Positions 20,718 through 32,959 of a DNA stretch of 64,000 nucleotides are shown here, piece after piece. Position 1 is the first letter of the stretch. The number at the start of each line of letters is the position of its first letter. The notes under the pieces are model-generated. The model had not been told where the DNA came from, ran no database searches, and was given only the letters and a program-made list of their open reading frames with translations. The translations under genes and the position numbers were made by a program. This DNA comes from Saxidomus purpurata (taxonomy: Eukaryota; Mollusca; Bivalvia; Venerida; Veneridae): NCBI GenBank assembly GCA_022818135.1, contig JAFMSR010000002.1, positions 48,771,706-48,835,705 on the forward strand, read 5' to 3'.

Positions 20718-23700
20718 GTGAGATTAATCAAATATTTGCAAGGGGAGTTAGCAATGTTGCAGATGTTGGCTGGAATATGAGTTATAAATGTCAACAAGTG
20801 TAAGATCTTTCATATGAAGTAGTAGGATTTAAAAAGTGGGCTGTGGCTTAAAGCCGACACAGTATAAAATATATATTTATTTAGATTTTTTATTGCCCCA
20901 GCCGACCCTCCTAGGATTTCTCCCTTGGCCCGGATGAACTTGCCAAGACTCCTTACAGGCTCATATTGAAGAGACATATTCAGATACAAGAGAAATTCGG
21001 TAGCAAATCCTAGCTCTTGAGAGCCCTTAGTTCTTTTACATGCCTGATGTATAGCACCAATACATGTGAGACTACCTCTGGGTTTCTTTCATCTCTAGAT
21101 GTTTGGGAAACACTGGAAATTGTTCCAGGATTCGAACCAGGGACCTCTGGACCCATAGGAAGTCCAGAGAAATAACAACTCAACCATCGCGCCACTTTAG
21201 TATTTTATATGGAGTAAGGCTAAAGCTACACAGGTTCATTCTTGAATGCAATGTGTTAGTATTGTACATGAGATTTTCACTGACATCAGATTAGTTACAG
21301 GTCATGTGTTTAGAAGTTTGTGCCCAAAAAAGTATAAAACTCTCATATAGTTACTTTGTTAAGCTTTCTTAAAATGTAATTGACAGTTGAATCATGTGAT
21401 ATCCCACAGCTTGTTGCAGTTTGTGCAGTTGTTCCATCTTCTAGTTAAATTTACAAGCTTTTTTTAGATAATAACCATTTTAGCAGGTACCTTAATATGG
21501 AAAAATCATTAAATGCTATCAGATCTTGAGTTTCCACTTTGTCCTACTTTTCCTTGAAATTGTCACACAATCCATATACTTCTCAGATCTGTCAAAAGGG
21601 ACTGAAATAATAAGGAATGTTAAATTTTCAACATTTGTTTTGTTCTCTTTCTGGTAAACCTCTGTTCGTTAAAAAATATATCGGTGTACTACAGCATCGG
21701 TTACATACTCAAAAAATTTCCAAAGCGTTACGACCCACTGATTTTGAAAGGAAGTGGCTGTTCGTCCGGTAACTGGACAAGCAGATGGGTCAGCCAGGTC
21801 ACAAATTCTCTCAACATTAGCTTAGTAATAGCTATGTACATGTATCAGCACTTTCTAGATTAATCATTTGTAAAGTCTCGTATTATCACTAAAGATTATA
21901 AAAAACATACTTGTTTTACAAACTGGCATCCCATGCAAAAGTTATAACATAATAATGTTCTTTTCAAATGTTGCGGATCATATCGATACTCACAAGGTCA
22001 TTGCCATGTCTTTGCTTTGTTGCACTCTGCCGAGATCCATAAGTGATGATTTTATTTAATCAATGATGTATTATAAGTATTAGAAATAACATATTTTACC
22101 CAGGTTATGAACTTATGACACTAACATTGTCTGGGGATCCCAATGACACCAAATATTTGGGTAGTATTTTAAGGTTTTTGTCTGTAAACTCAAAGATTAT
22201 GATAAAGAGAGACACCTTTTATAATGGAGAGTCATAGATCTAATATTTAAAGATAGTGCCCCTTCAGGATCCCTGTCCAAAACAGCATGTGTTGACCTCT
22301 TATTCTGATTTTACCCTTAAAAACCATCTCTTCAAATGGCAATGGTAATGAGGCTGTACTCAATGGTACAAATAGTAAGATTTGTCAATCAACATTTATG
22401 AAAGTTGGACTTAAGTAAGTTAAATGATTAATTCTCTTAAATTATGTTACAACAGTTACTGGTTTAATAATTGAAATCGTTAACGAACAATACTTATAAG
22501 TGTACTGAAAAGAAGTTCCACAGCCTTTGAAACATATATGACAGAGGGTCACTAGTTGGGCTCGCACTTCTGGGGAACTCAAATAGCAGTGAGGTATTGT
22601 TAATGCCCAAACCCACAGTGTAGTGGTCAGAGAGTGACATCTCTTTCGAGACAGTTAATTTATTCAAGTACAGAGTCCAATGTCAAGTTCTATCCCATTC
22701 CCTTTTCTTGTTGAATTTTCAATTTTATTAGTCAACAACACATCAGTATAGGCTAGCACCCAACTATAATCATTTATTTCAGTTTTCTATAATTATTTTA
22801 TTAGGTTATACTGCAGATTTCATAATAGCGTGCCGTTTCAGTGTTTGTTGCGTATCGATTGAATACAGGTAATGAATGACTAAAGGGTCTGTAGGCGGAG
22901 CTACAATTTACACAGCATGGAGAGCAATGAGATAACCTCATATATATGTCCATGACACAACTGAGAAAAAAAAATCGGTCATCTTATTTACGGCATTCAA
23001 AAGTGTTTAGTCGGGGTTTACGTACATGTAGCTTGTGTGCTAGAGTCCCATCAAAGAAAAGGATATACGCATACAACATGTACGTGTAAATCCAGTACAA
23101 GTGTCATTTCACTTACATAAATTTAGTGTACCCTATATATCTGTCACAGAAGTAGAGTAAATAAAAATATTGTAAATATACATTCGATTTCGCACTTTCA
23201 TAATAATTTGTCTATAAATGATTGGATCGCAATACTCGCATTATAAAATACGACTGTACTGATATCTTGTTACAACCGCGCATGCTTTGCACGTGCTGTA
23301 GTGTTTCTGTCGATGCTCTGAAATCTTTAAAATGATAATCTGTGTAGAAAGAAATGTAACAAAAACCGTTAAATTTTGTTTGTTTCTCTAAAGACAGGAT
23401 TTATATCTATCATGTACACTTTTGACTATTAGATTATTTCTACAATCCCTGCTGAAGATATCTAGTGCACATGTCATGAGAGTCGTTGCGTAAAACTGGA
23501 GAAACCAGTTGTAAATGCATTCAAAAACAAAAGTAGAGCGTTTACCTATACCGGTAGTCCAACTATTTAGACATAATGCATTTTTTAATTTTTTTTTTAT
23601 TTTTGGTGTTTACTCCTCAATGAATTATCAATATAAAAAGTAAAATATCGTAAAAGTGAAAACTAAAAACTACAAGTTGTCATATCGCCAGTACAAATGA

Positions 23701-26700
23701 AATTTACTTTGTTTTATAAGTAGTTTCGTTCACTTCATTGGTAACGATTACATGTACAATCAAGCCAAGTATTGATGTTTTCAATTTGTGTTTATTTTAT
23801 CGACATACGATTTGACTTTTCGTAAGTTTGTACAGCGATACATTTACCTGAATCTGAGATGGTACACCGAGCGCATGTACCATGTATATAATTTACCGTT
23901 TAGTTTAAAGTGTGGTCAGTCACTGATCTAGACATTTTTTAGTTCACCTGAGCTGGCTCAGGGTGAGCTATTAGGATCGATGAATGTCCGTTGTCCGTCC
24001 ACAATTAGTTCGTTAACACTCTAGTGGTCACATTTTTTACTCAATTGTCACGAAACTTGGTCAGGATGTTTGTCCCAGTTATTACTCGGACGAGTTCGAA
24101 TATGGGTCATCTCGGATGAAAAACTAGGTCACATGACCCAAAAATAGAAAAATCTTGTTAAGGCTCTAGAGGCTACTGTTTCAGTCCAAATATCCTGGCA
24201 ATTTGTCAGAAAGGTTGTTTGGTTGATTTCTAGCTCAAGTTTTAATATGGGTCACCTGGGATCAAAAACTAGGTCACACAGCCCAAATATGGAAAAACCT
24301 TGTTAACACTCTAGAGGTAACATTTTCAGCCCAAATATCCTGGAAATTTGTCAGAAAGGTTGTTTCTATGATTTCTAGCTCAAGTTGGAATATGGGTCAT
24401 CTGGGGTCAAAAACTAGGTCACAGAGCCCAAATATGGAAAAACCTTGTTAACACTCTAGCGGTAACATTTTCAGAGCAAATATCCTGTAAATATGTCAGA
24501 AAGGTTGTTTCGATGATTTCTAGCCCAAGTTCGAATATGGGTCATCTTGGGTCAAAAACTAGGTCACAGAGCCCAAATATGGAAAAACCTTGTTAACACT
24601 TTAGATGTTACATTTTCAGCCCAAATATCCTGGAAATTTGTCAGAAAGGTTGTTTCGATGATTTCTAGCTCAAGTTTCAATATGGGTCATCTGGGATCAA
24701 AAACTAGGTCACAGAGCCCAAATATGGAAAAGCCTTGTTAATACTCTAGAGGTAACATTTTCAGCCCAAATATCCTGGAAATTTGTCAGAAAGGTTGTTT
24801 CTATGATTTCTAGCTCAAGTTCGAATATGGGTCATCTTTGGTCAAAAACTAGGTCACAGAGCCCAAATATGGAAAAACCTTGTTAACACTCTAGAGGTAA
24901 CATTTTCAGCCCAAATATCCTGGAAATTTGTCAGAAAGGTTGTTTCGATGATTTCTAGCAACTTTGTTAAAAGCAGTTGTACTCGGGTGAGCGATAAAGG
25001 GCCATCATGGCCCTCTTGTTTTATAAATTTTACGAAGGTGAATTTCGGTTTAATCGACGATGATGCAACAAAACAACCACTATATATATTATACATTTCT
25101 AATCTCGCTTTAGAAAGGATTATGTATGAAAAAATATGCAGGAAAGATGATTAGGGGTGCTATATTCTCTGCAGGTTCAACAGTGATTCACGAATATAAA
25201 ATGTCTTAAAACAGTTCATTCTAAACGTAGTCGTATAAGTCAGATTCTATACAACCGTGTCTTCTTAGAACAGCAAACGTTTCAGAGACATAGCCGAGGA
25301 CACATTTTCCTCCATCAAAATTTTATTATATGGACCAAATAACATAATAGTGTAAAATCTTTGTTTCGTGTTGATTATAGAACACGCAGTTCGGTTTCGT
25401 TTGTAAAAATTGAATAGATCTTAATTTAGTTTCAGTACAGTTGTTTTATGAAGTAAACTTTCGAGGTTTAAAATTAACCGATTTTATCCTATAAGAATAC
25501 ATAAGCACTAGATTCATAAAAAAAATCAAATAATGTCGCAATTGTAGCTTGAAGATGTGTAAACTCCTACATGTATATAGGAAAATGGTACCAGAAGGAA
25601 AACAGTCTAGAAGGTCTATTTAGACCATTATGACTGTGCACAGTCAAGAAAGGGCTAATGTCCGCCCTTGCACAGTCAAGAAGGGGCTAATGTCCGCCCT
25701 TGCACAGTCAAGAAGGGGATAATGTCCGCCCTTGCACAGTCAAGAAGGGGATAATGTCCTGACCTGTGCAAATTTGAGCTAAGGGGATAATCTCCTAGGG
25801 GATAATGTCTGTTTACCATTTTCCTAAGAACATTGTTTCTGTTAAAGTCAAATGAGACAGGGGTGTAGATGTTGTTAGACAAAATAGCACAATGCCTACT
25901 GTTCAATAGAAAATCGAAACAAAGTATAATTATGAAGTTCATAATGCAAAAACAACAGTAATACTACATGTATATAGGAAAATGGTACCAGAAGGAAAAC
26001 AGTCTAGAAGATCTATTTAGATCTTTGATGTGTAGTAGGGCTTTCTGTCTGAACACCTGTCAAAGGGTAGTCTGCCTCTTAGAATGCATGCCGTTTGTGT
26101 GTTCAGTTCAGATTGAACCCAGCAAAGACCCTGTCAGATGATGAGATTAACTTAGTGTATGTTCGAAAACTGGCAACATTTTACAGGTTCAGTTAACTGA
26201 GTGCCTGTATGCAACTTATAGTAGTTGACTTTGAAATCAACTTTTTCTTAATAATTATTTATTTTGTTTTCAGGATGAATTTGAGAAGACGTTTCGAGTG
26301 TATGACGAGAATGCGACGTTTAATTATTTTAAATGTTTCCGAAGAGTGAGAGTAAACTATACGTCACCTTTATTTTCTGCTAACGCTAGAGTAGACCTTA
26401 ATGATACAGCAGTTTGTGGTCAAATTATTAAGTGCTTTTTCTTCCAGGTATGTAGCATTTTGTATATAGCTAAAACTGATTTTTGTTGTTAGAAATGTAC
26501 ATATACTTTAAAGCCGTACTCTGTTAAATTTCTAAACTTGATGTCATAATGTTAAAAGGGGCACACACTTGTCTGCGGCAGGGTTATCGATAAAACTAGC
26601 AATTGAAGAAGAACAGTTTAATGCAAGTTATTCATATAATTTATGTACTAGATGTTACTATTCAGAGCTCTGTTGTAAACCAGTAGACATCCATCTCAAA

Positions 26701-26962
26701 AATCGTTTTTTTATTAATTGAAAAAGAGTAAAATTTACAAAATTAATAAAGTTCAGTATCTACCAACAAGGAAACATTTTACCATTGCAGCCCATCACAT
26801 TACCGAAAGACGATGATGATCCTCACCTCAAGTTGCCTCCACCTCACAAAGCGTTTCTTATCTCACCTCCTGCCTCACCCCCAGTCGACTGGGAACAAAC
26901 TATTGAAGCTAGTCCTAAAATAAACTTAGACCTCCTTTCAGCTGTGGCAGGCTTAGCACCAG
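20508..26962 (+). CDS. RCAN: Regulator of calcineurin (calcipressin), partial
   Basis: RCAN proteins bind the calcineurin catalytic subunit in the cytoplasm and modulate its phosphatase activity, mainly as feedback inhibitors of Ca2+/NFAT-type signalling. Three coding exons join in phase: 20508-20717, 26274-26447 and 26791-26962. The first holds an acidic N terminus and KILIVTNVDICVF, the first strand of the RRM-like fold. The second holds ATFNYFKCFRRVRVNY and ARVDLNDTAVCG, the family RRM core. The third carries FLISPPASPPVDW, the signature phospho-serine motif, and ends at LAPG. These exon borders match those of vertebrate RCAN genes. An in-frame ATG at 20478 is possible, but 20508 has the better context (A at -3, G at +4). 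The last exon, expected to bear the PxIxIT-like and TxxP elements, was not found. It may be in the gap at 32960-33459 or outside the window. Intron 1 is 5.6 kb and full of repeats. Confidence 0.92.
20990..21200 (-). repeat. tRNA-derived SINE in RCAN intron 1
   Basis: On the minus strand it begins agtggcgcgatggttgag (A-box type) with the B-box-like GGTTCGAATCC, then an unrelated body. Its 61-codon open frame is the usual by-product of reading through such a head and is not a gene. Confidence 0.65.
21300..22215. other. RCAN intron 1, unique part
   Basis: AT-rich sequence without exon-like segments or recognised repeats. Confidence 0.4.
22220..22420 (+). repeat. Interspersed repeat shared with 18500-18710
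   Basis: Diverged second copy, sharing the blocks around ttcaggatccctgtcc, ccatctcttcaaatggcaa and gatttgtcaatcaacat in order. Confidence 0.45.
22430..23935. other. RCAN intron 1, unique part
   Basis: AT-rich DNA. I see no exon, tRNA or recognised repeat. There is a pair of T/A runs near 23580. Confidence 0.35.
23941..25020 (+). mobile_element. Tandem-core element type A, copy 1
   Basis: The 5' end is a hairpin (agttcacctgag / ctcagggtgagct) followed by a gtccgttgtccgtcc tract. The core is a tandem array: aaactaggtc starts at 24121, 24266, 24411, 24556, 24701 and 24846, exactly 145 bp apart each time. The 3' end is ctcgggtgagcgataaa, then the palindrome agggccatcatggccct, then ctcttgtt. A second copy is at 55083-56218. 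The layout (5' structure, short tandem tract, tandem core, 3' stem-loop) is that of pearl and Helentron-associated elements of bivalves. It carries no protein and lies in RCAN intron 1. Confidence 0.8.
25565..25995. repeat. 32-bp minisatellite between direct repeats
   Basis: The unit beginning gcacagtcaagaa starts at 25638, 25670, 25702 and 25734, exactly 32 bp apart, and contains gggctaatgtccgccctt. The first unit overlaps the 14-bp palindrome gactgtgcacagtc. A block of about 60 bp (catgtatataggaaaatgg ... cagtctagaag) flanks the region at about 25568 and 25968 in direct orientation. gtttaccattttccta at 25810 is its inverted partner. A piece, aaggggataatgtccgttta, recurs at 52655, so this is part of a dispersed element. 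It has no spacers and is not a CRISPR array. Confidence 0.65.
26274..26447 (+). CDS. RCAN: RCAN coding exon 2
   Basis: 58 codons between TTTTCAG and CAG|GTATGT, phase 0 at both ends. Holds the RRM-like core including FKCFRRVRVNY. Confidence 0.92.
26791..26962 (+). CDS. RCAN: RCAN coding exon 3
   Basis: 57 codons plus one base between ATTGCAG and CCAG|GTATGT. Contains FLISPPASPPVDW and NLDLLSAVAGLAPG. The donor phase (1) matches the vertebrate exon that precedes the C-terminal exon. Confidence 0.92.
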
Positions 26963-27002
26963 GTATGTATGTCTGCTATGCTTTAAGTGTTGGAAACAAA
27001 TA

Positions 27003-30000
27003 CGAGGGTTTAACGCAACACTGTTGTAACTCAACTTTTTTCACAAAATGACTTTTTATCATATTTGATATACTATCAATGAGTTACAAAACATGTAAAA
27101 AAATTATGTTTAATTTCCCTTATCTTATGCTAAAAATTGATTATTTGTCAAAAGGTTGTATCTCAAAATAAGCATGTCCCTTATCGCAACACTGTTGTAA
27201 CTTGAGTTACAACAGTGTTGCATTAAAGAAGGTAAGAACGTCACAATGGTTTTACTTGCAATTTTTCTGGTACTAAAATATATAGAGTTCTTGTTCTAAA
27301 TATTGATCAGTGGACTTTGTAAACCTAGATAGTTTATGAAATCATTAATTTAATGAATTTATTATAAAAATTATAAAATTTATTTTTTGAAAACAATACA
27401 AAATGTACTTCATTTTTGAAATAAATCTTGAAGAGATATGAAGATGACACTTTTGTATGGAAAGCCAGTTGGGACATGCCACTTACAATTTGTGGCTTCC
27501 TATTTGCATCTTGCCTTTTTCCATGTCAGACACATAAGAGTAGATCCAAAAACGTTCATATTAACATTGCCCAACTATAGTCCAATCAGACTGTTGTACA
27601 ATAACTTGACTGTCTTAGATATACATCATGTTCCTGTAATTTGGGATTTCTAAGGTCACTTAGATATTTTGTATCCCTACCATATCTTTTTATTACACCA
27701 TCAGGACTTCATTCAATGGTGCAATAATAAATGTTTATATTATAACACAAAAGCAACTTTTGTCCCAACTGTTTTCAACTTGTATATTACAAATTAACTA
27801 CTACAAACCTTAATGTTATTGTGAGTGAAATTACAAAACTGAAATTTCCATTATTTTGGCACATGCACATTTCTATTGTACACTGTGCAGTACTGAGAAC
27901 ATTGTGTAACGTTAACAATTTACCAGTAGTACTGTAAAGGATGTAAAACTTAAAGAAACACATACATTTTGTAGTTCCATTTTAAACATCTGAAACTAAG
28001 ATATCAATACAATTAGCAACAGTTACTGTTACGGGGCCATCTCAGAATCTTGAATAGTAGAGCTCAGAGGGCCTCTTTAGATGCAATTGGCAGGGAAAGA
28101 TGACAAACAATTTGTCGGAGGAATGGGTATCCCCTTATGTCAGAAGGATTTTCAGGTCTCCTAGATGCAATAAAAATTGAAGGTTACTCTGGATCACTTT
28201 GGATACAACAATATGATACAACAATATCTCCAAGCATTTATATTACCTAGAGAGACATCTGGTGAAATTTACTGCATATTTTGTACAAAAGTCCTGACAT
28301 TGCTTTTTTTAAGAATCAATTATACAAAAAGTCATGTTATAATATGTACAAAAATTGTTCAATGATAGGACTATCTGCGATACTTTTTCATGAACAAATG
28401 ACATGAACATGACGAAAAGATTACATGCGTCAACATTTTTTAAGTACTATCATTATTCTACAAGTAAATATGCAATCCAAGCAAATTCAAAGTGACCATG
28501 GGGCTTTAAGATTCATGATACCCGTAGATGCATGTTTTGTTGCATTCAGAATGTGTTGGGTGCGGGGTGGGGGGGTTGTTTCGCTCTCTACCTCTCACAG
28601 ACATTTTCTGAAATCATTAATCAGTATACGGTTGGGTAAAACACTTTCGCTTTTCATACTTGTTTGTTTTTAAGTCAAAGACAATGCTCTTTAAATCATA
28701 CCAAATTAATACATTGACCGACTGCAACTTGCCTTGTACCTACAGCACATGGTACCTAATTATTTTGACCAGGACTGGTGTCAGTTTAAAATTGACAAGT
28801 GTGAAAAGTTGTTGTTTTATACCCTCAGGTAATTAATGGTATCATTGACAGTGGTCACTCAATGATCCACTTGTGTTTGATAATTTCATTATCACACCAA
28901 CATTTTTCACTGAAAATTACAAGGGAATGTTGCATAAAAAACTCTGACAAGTAGCAACTGGTACAATTGGCAATGCCGGGAGACACTCAAAATCCCCTTC
29001 GTCGATATCCCCTTGGTCTAAAAATGGCATAGTAGTCATAATCCCTAAATGGATTTTACATTGTAATTTCAGTAATTTTGATTTGTTCTGTCATTCGTGA
29101 TAGTAAAGTAAAACTAGACACAAAACAAACACTTAGTAAATTTTTTCATTCAATATATGCTTTTCCTCTTGTAAAATCCATTGCGGGGATTATAACTACT
29201 ATGCCATTTTTGGACTAAGGGGATTTCAACCAAGGGGATTTTGAAGCACACTCAGCGATGTCAGTTAGCTTGAAAATGGTTAGTAGCATGCAGAAACTGG
29301 CATTCCATATTCCTAGCGTAATTACTATAGCTTATCACTGGTAAACTATTTTTGTACTGTTTCAGTTTCTTATTTCAGATCTTATAACACATTTATTAAA
29401 AGAAAAATAATGTCACCAAAATTAATCCTCTGATACTAACTTGCAACTTAATTAAAACAATTTTCAATGAATTTTGTACTTCCGACATTAGAGCTTAGTA
29501 GCACTAATGACACCAAAATCCTGTAAAAGTCTTCTTTAAACATAAATTGTTCATGAGTAAAATTATAAAAACTGAAATCACCAGTATTGTTACTCTGAAG
29601 TATTGAGCTAATTACTTTGAGAAAACATTTTTGATATTGTTCTTATTAATTTCTTGTCTTTTATATGCCTGTAACTATAAAGGATCTGTAATCTGTGGAT
29701 GTAGGTAGACAGTTGCAGACCAAAATTCTACTCTACTGTTAAAAATAATTCTAATCCAGTCATATCAATCCAAACATGATCACAATATTTAGATTGTCTC
29801 AAAACACTCTGACATTGATTCGAATAGCTTTGCTTAAATTGTCTAAATTTTGCCAAATATTATAAAACGAATAAGCATGCGCCGTCTTGACATTTTTGCC
29901 CAAACTTCCACAATGTAAACTGTTGCTGTATTGCATTAAATATTATAACAGTACTAATGTACAGTAATACTGCATAAAGAAAGAGTAATATATTCTTTGC

Positions 30001-30284
30001 AGTATGGTGTTTTAGTTTAGTTACAACAGTGTTGCATTAAGATTTTACAAGAAAAATGTAGTGTTTTAAGTGGAAAACTGTTGTAACTCATATTATTATA
30101 AATGTTACATTTTTGACTCAGGTTACCCAAAAATAAAAATCATTGGCTTTAATCTCTCTCTGAAATGGTGACAGTGACCAGTTTTTAGTCAGTTTCATTG
30201 TACCATGAAAAAAAGCAATAGTTTTTGTTGATTGCTGAAAATAAAAAAAGAACTGAGTTACAACAGTGTTGCGTTAAACCCTCG
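27003..30284. mobile_element. 3.3-kb TIR DNA transposon, non-autonomous
   Basis: The ends are perfect 31-bp inverted repeats beginning CGAGGGTTTAACGCAACAC. Both sides are flanked by AATA (26999-27002 and 30285-30288), a 4-bp target-site duplication. The motif GCAACACTGTTGTAACT of the TIR is repeated inside, near both ends: at about 27186 and inverted at 27204 (together a near-perfect palindrome) and inverted at about 30017. Such subterminal copies usually bind transposase. I see no transposase frame. A partial inverted copy is at 37273-39730. Superfamily unassigned. It starts 40 bp after the RCAN exon 3 donor. Confidence 0.85.
28983..29252. mobile_element. Nested foldback MITE
   Basis: Arms of about 80 bp at 28985-29065 and 29163-29250 are inverted copies (tcaaaatccccttcgtcgat against tcaaaatccccttggttgaa; both with aaaatggcatagtagt). 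The loop is about 100 bp. It lies inside the 3.3-kb transposon and is present in that element's second copy (about 39060-39330), so it inserted, or was already part of the element, before that copy was made. Confidence 0.7.
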
Positions 30285-30295
30285 AATAATTAATT

Positions 30296-30512
30296 TATAC
30301 TAATTTATTTATCCTAGATTGTAAAACAAGTTCTTACAGCTTATATTAATGGCTCTTGAGACACATTCAGATGAAATCAACCTTGAAGAGAGGCGATATT
30401 TGCGATGGAATGATTTGTGTCTTTGCTAAGGACACTACTGCCATGGTACTGGTGGGTATCAAACTCAGAAACCCTCTGATCTTCAGACAAGCACGCTACC
30501 AGTGTGCCACTA
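30296..30512 (-). repeat. SINE with tRNA head, RUDI-like
   Basis: On the minus strand: A box TGGCACACTGG, B box GAGTTTGATACCC, then agtgtccttagcaaagacac and a tail ending aataaattagtataaatta. Diverged from the SINE at 8060-8340 but with the same order of blocks. It abuts the right target-site duplication of the 3.3-kb transposon. Confidence 0.7.
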
Positions 30513-30570
30513 AATAGATTAGGGAAAGGCATGAGTTCATGATCAGTTGGCAACAAAGGGATATTCATTA

Positions 30571-31260
30571 CGATCACTCACCGTCCGTCATCTGTCTATC
30601 CCACATTTCCTTCAAATGACATCTCCTCTGAAACAACTGGGCCAATGTTAATGAATCTTGGCAGGGATGTTCCTTGCATGAAGCTCCACAAAAGTTGTTC
30701 AAAGTATTCCATTCCATGCAGAACTCCTGTTGCTATGGCAACAAATAGGAAACACTTTAAAAATATTCTCAAAAAGCACAGAGCTGAAATATTTGGTATG
30801 CAGCATTGTTCAAGATTTATTCCCTCCTGGGGGTCCCTTGATTTCACATAGGCTTAGATATTGTCTAGTGGACCTCTACCAAGATTGTTCATATAATGAT
30901 CCCTGGGTCCAAAATTTATCCCACCCTTGGGAGGGGGTCACTATATTTCACATAGGCTTATTCAGGGAAAACTTTTAAAATCTTCGTCTTTAAAACCACA
31001 GCCTAAAGCTAAGATATTTAGCATGCAGCATTGCCAAATGGACCTCTACCAAAATTGTTCAAATCAAGACTGACCCTGTGATGTTGGGGGGAGGAAACTT
31101 GATTTTAAATATGGTTATGTAGTAAAAATCTGCTACTGTGAGTCCACAAGGCCTAGAGCTTAGATATTTTGCATGTAGAATTGCCTTGTGGACCTCAAGA
31201 TTGTTCAGCTCATGCCCCTAGATCAAAATTGAAAAGGTTTAAATCCCAAAAGACTATGGG
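30571..31260 (+). mobile_element. Tandem-core element type B, copy 1
   Basis: The 5' part has ccgtccgtcatctgtc and the block catttccttcaaatgacatc ... gaagctccacaaaagttgtt. The core units carry tagatatttggcatg, gacctctaccaagattgttc and ttcacataggctta. The unit period, measured on copy 2, is 163-165 bp. The 3' hairpin is missing here; the element runs into the type C element that follows. Confidence 0.7.
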
Positions 31261-31286
31261 TTTATGAAAAATTTCCTACACATTAT

Positions 31287-32493
31287 TATACCCCCAAAAC
31301 GAAGTTTAGGGGGGTATATAGGAGTCACCCGGTGGTTGGTCGGTTGGTCGGTCGGTCGGTCTGTTGCATTTTCCTTGTCCGGAGCATAACTTGAAAACTA
31401 CTTGTTGGAATTCAATACAACTTCATACAATGATCAAGCACATTGAGAGGAAGTGCAGTGCACAAGAACTATAACTCCATCTTGACTAATTACAGAGTTA
31501 TTGCCCTTTGTTAGTTTTCCTTGTCCGGAGCATAACTTGAAAGCTACTGGTTGGAATTCAATACAACTTCATACAATGGTCAAGCACATTGAGAGGAAGT
31601 GCAGTGCAGAAGAACCATAACTCCATCTTGACTAATTACAGAGTTATTGCCCTTTGTTACTTTTCCTTGTCCGAAGCATAACTTGAAAACTATTGGTTGG
31701 AATTCAATACAATTTCATACAATGATGAAGCACAATGAGAGGAAGTGCAGTGTACAAGAACCATAACTCTATCTAGAGTATTTTCAGAGTTATTGCCCTT
31801 TGTTATTTTTTCTTCTCCAGAGCATTTCTTGAAAACTACTGGTTGGAATTCAATATAACCTCATACAATGGTCAACTACATTGAGAGGAAGTGCAGTGCA
31901 CAAGAACCATAACTCCATCTTGACTCATTACAGAGTTATTGCCCTTTGTTACTTTTCCTTGTCCGAAGCATAATTTGAAAAGTACTAGTTGGAATTCAAA
32001 ACAACTTCATACAATGGTCAAGCACAATGAGAGGAAGTGCAGTGCACAGGAACCATAACTCAATCTTGACTCATTACAGAGTTATTGCCCTTTGTTACTT
32101 TTCCTTGTCCGGAGCATTGTTCGAAAACTTCTGGTTGGAATTCAATACAACTTCATAAAATGGTCAAGCACAATGACAGGAAGTGCAGTGCGAAAGAACA
32201 AAAACTCTATCTTGACTCATTTCAGAGTTATTGCCCTTTGTTACTTTTACTTGTCCGGAGCATTATTCAAAACTATTGGTTGGAATTCAATACAACTTCA
32301 TACAATGATGAAGCACAATGAGAGGAAGTGCAGTGTACACGAACCATAACTCTATCTTGACAAATTACAGAGTTATTGCCAAGAACAATATCTCTTTTTA
32401 GTTTGTTTGCAAGGTATTCTGTTACTACGAACTTTCTCAGTTTATAAAGCAGTCTTTTGGGGGTATTAATCACATTTAGTGATAGCTCTAGTT
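31287..32493 (+). mobile_element. Tandem-core element type C, copy 1
   Basis: The 5' end is a hairpin (tataccccc ... gggggtata) and a GGTC/GGTT microsatellite. In the core, ttcaatacaa or its variant starts at 31411, 31557, 31703, 31849, 31995, 32141 and 32286, so the period is 146 bp (last step 145). The 3' end is the palindrome atcacatttagtgat followed by agctctagtt. Other copies are at 35854-36352, 46953-48260 and 63461-64000 (reverse). No protein. Open frames of 78-85 codons inside are only array read-through. Confidence 0.85.
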
Positions 32494-32499
32494 GCTAAA

Positions 32500-32959
32500 T
32501 GTTTACACAAATTTTAGCATTTTTCAGACATTTATTAAGTAACATCATGTATTGTTGTGAGCATTTACCAATTACACCAGCATTTGTGAATAAAGATGAA
32601 AAGTATTCAAACCAGTTAAAACATCATGAACAGTTGCATAGCTTTTCTCATTATAACCAACTGTGCTAATGTGACAGATTAACGAATAAAGGTATGTAGT
32701 GGTTTTCACATGTGTAAAAGATGACACCCTTTTTTTTTGAAAATTCCATTTTTAAAGTACCTTCACACCCTAATTACAGATGTATCATTTCAGTAAAGAG
32801 TTGTAAACAAATGGTGATGTTCACTGTCTAAATTGAACTGTACATGTAGATAATCTTGGTCTTTTGAGATTTGTGAACGAAAAGAACAATGTGAAATTTT
32901 TGACTATCACATTGTATGTTTTGGCATGCTCTACGTAACAGCTTTTAGTTATTGATATA
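32500..32959. other. No feature seen before gap 2
   Basis: AT-rich DNA with no exon-like segment. The missing RCAN last exon was looked for here and not found. Confidence 0.4.

Noticed and set aside
25638..25760. Possible CRISPR-like array of 32-bp repeats
   Set aside because: Units are directly contiguous with no unique spacers, and the genome is eukaryotic.
27180..27225. Palindrome as a transcription terminator
   Set aside because: It is two inverted copies of the transposon's own terminal motif, which explains it fully.
32085..32349. Overlapping open frames inside the type C array, and similar ones in types A, B and F (24547, 30645, 57936, 58826, 62467)
   Set aside because: Periodic read-through of tandem repeats with no conserved domain; frames differ between copies.
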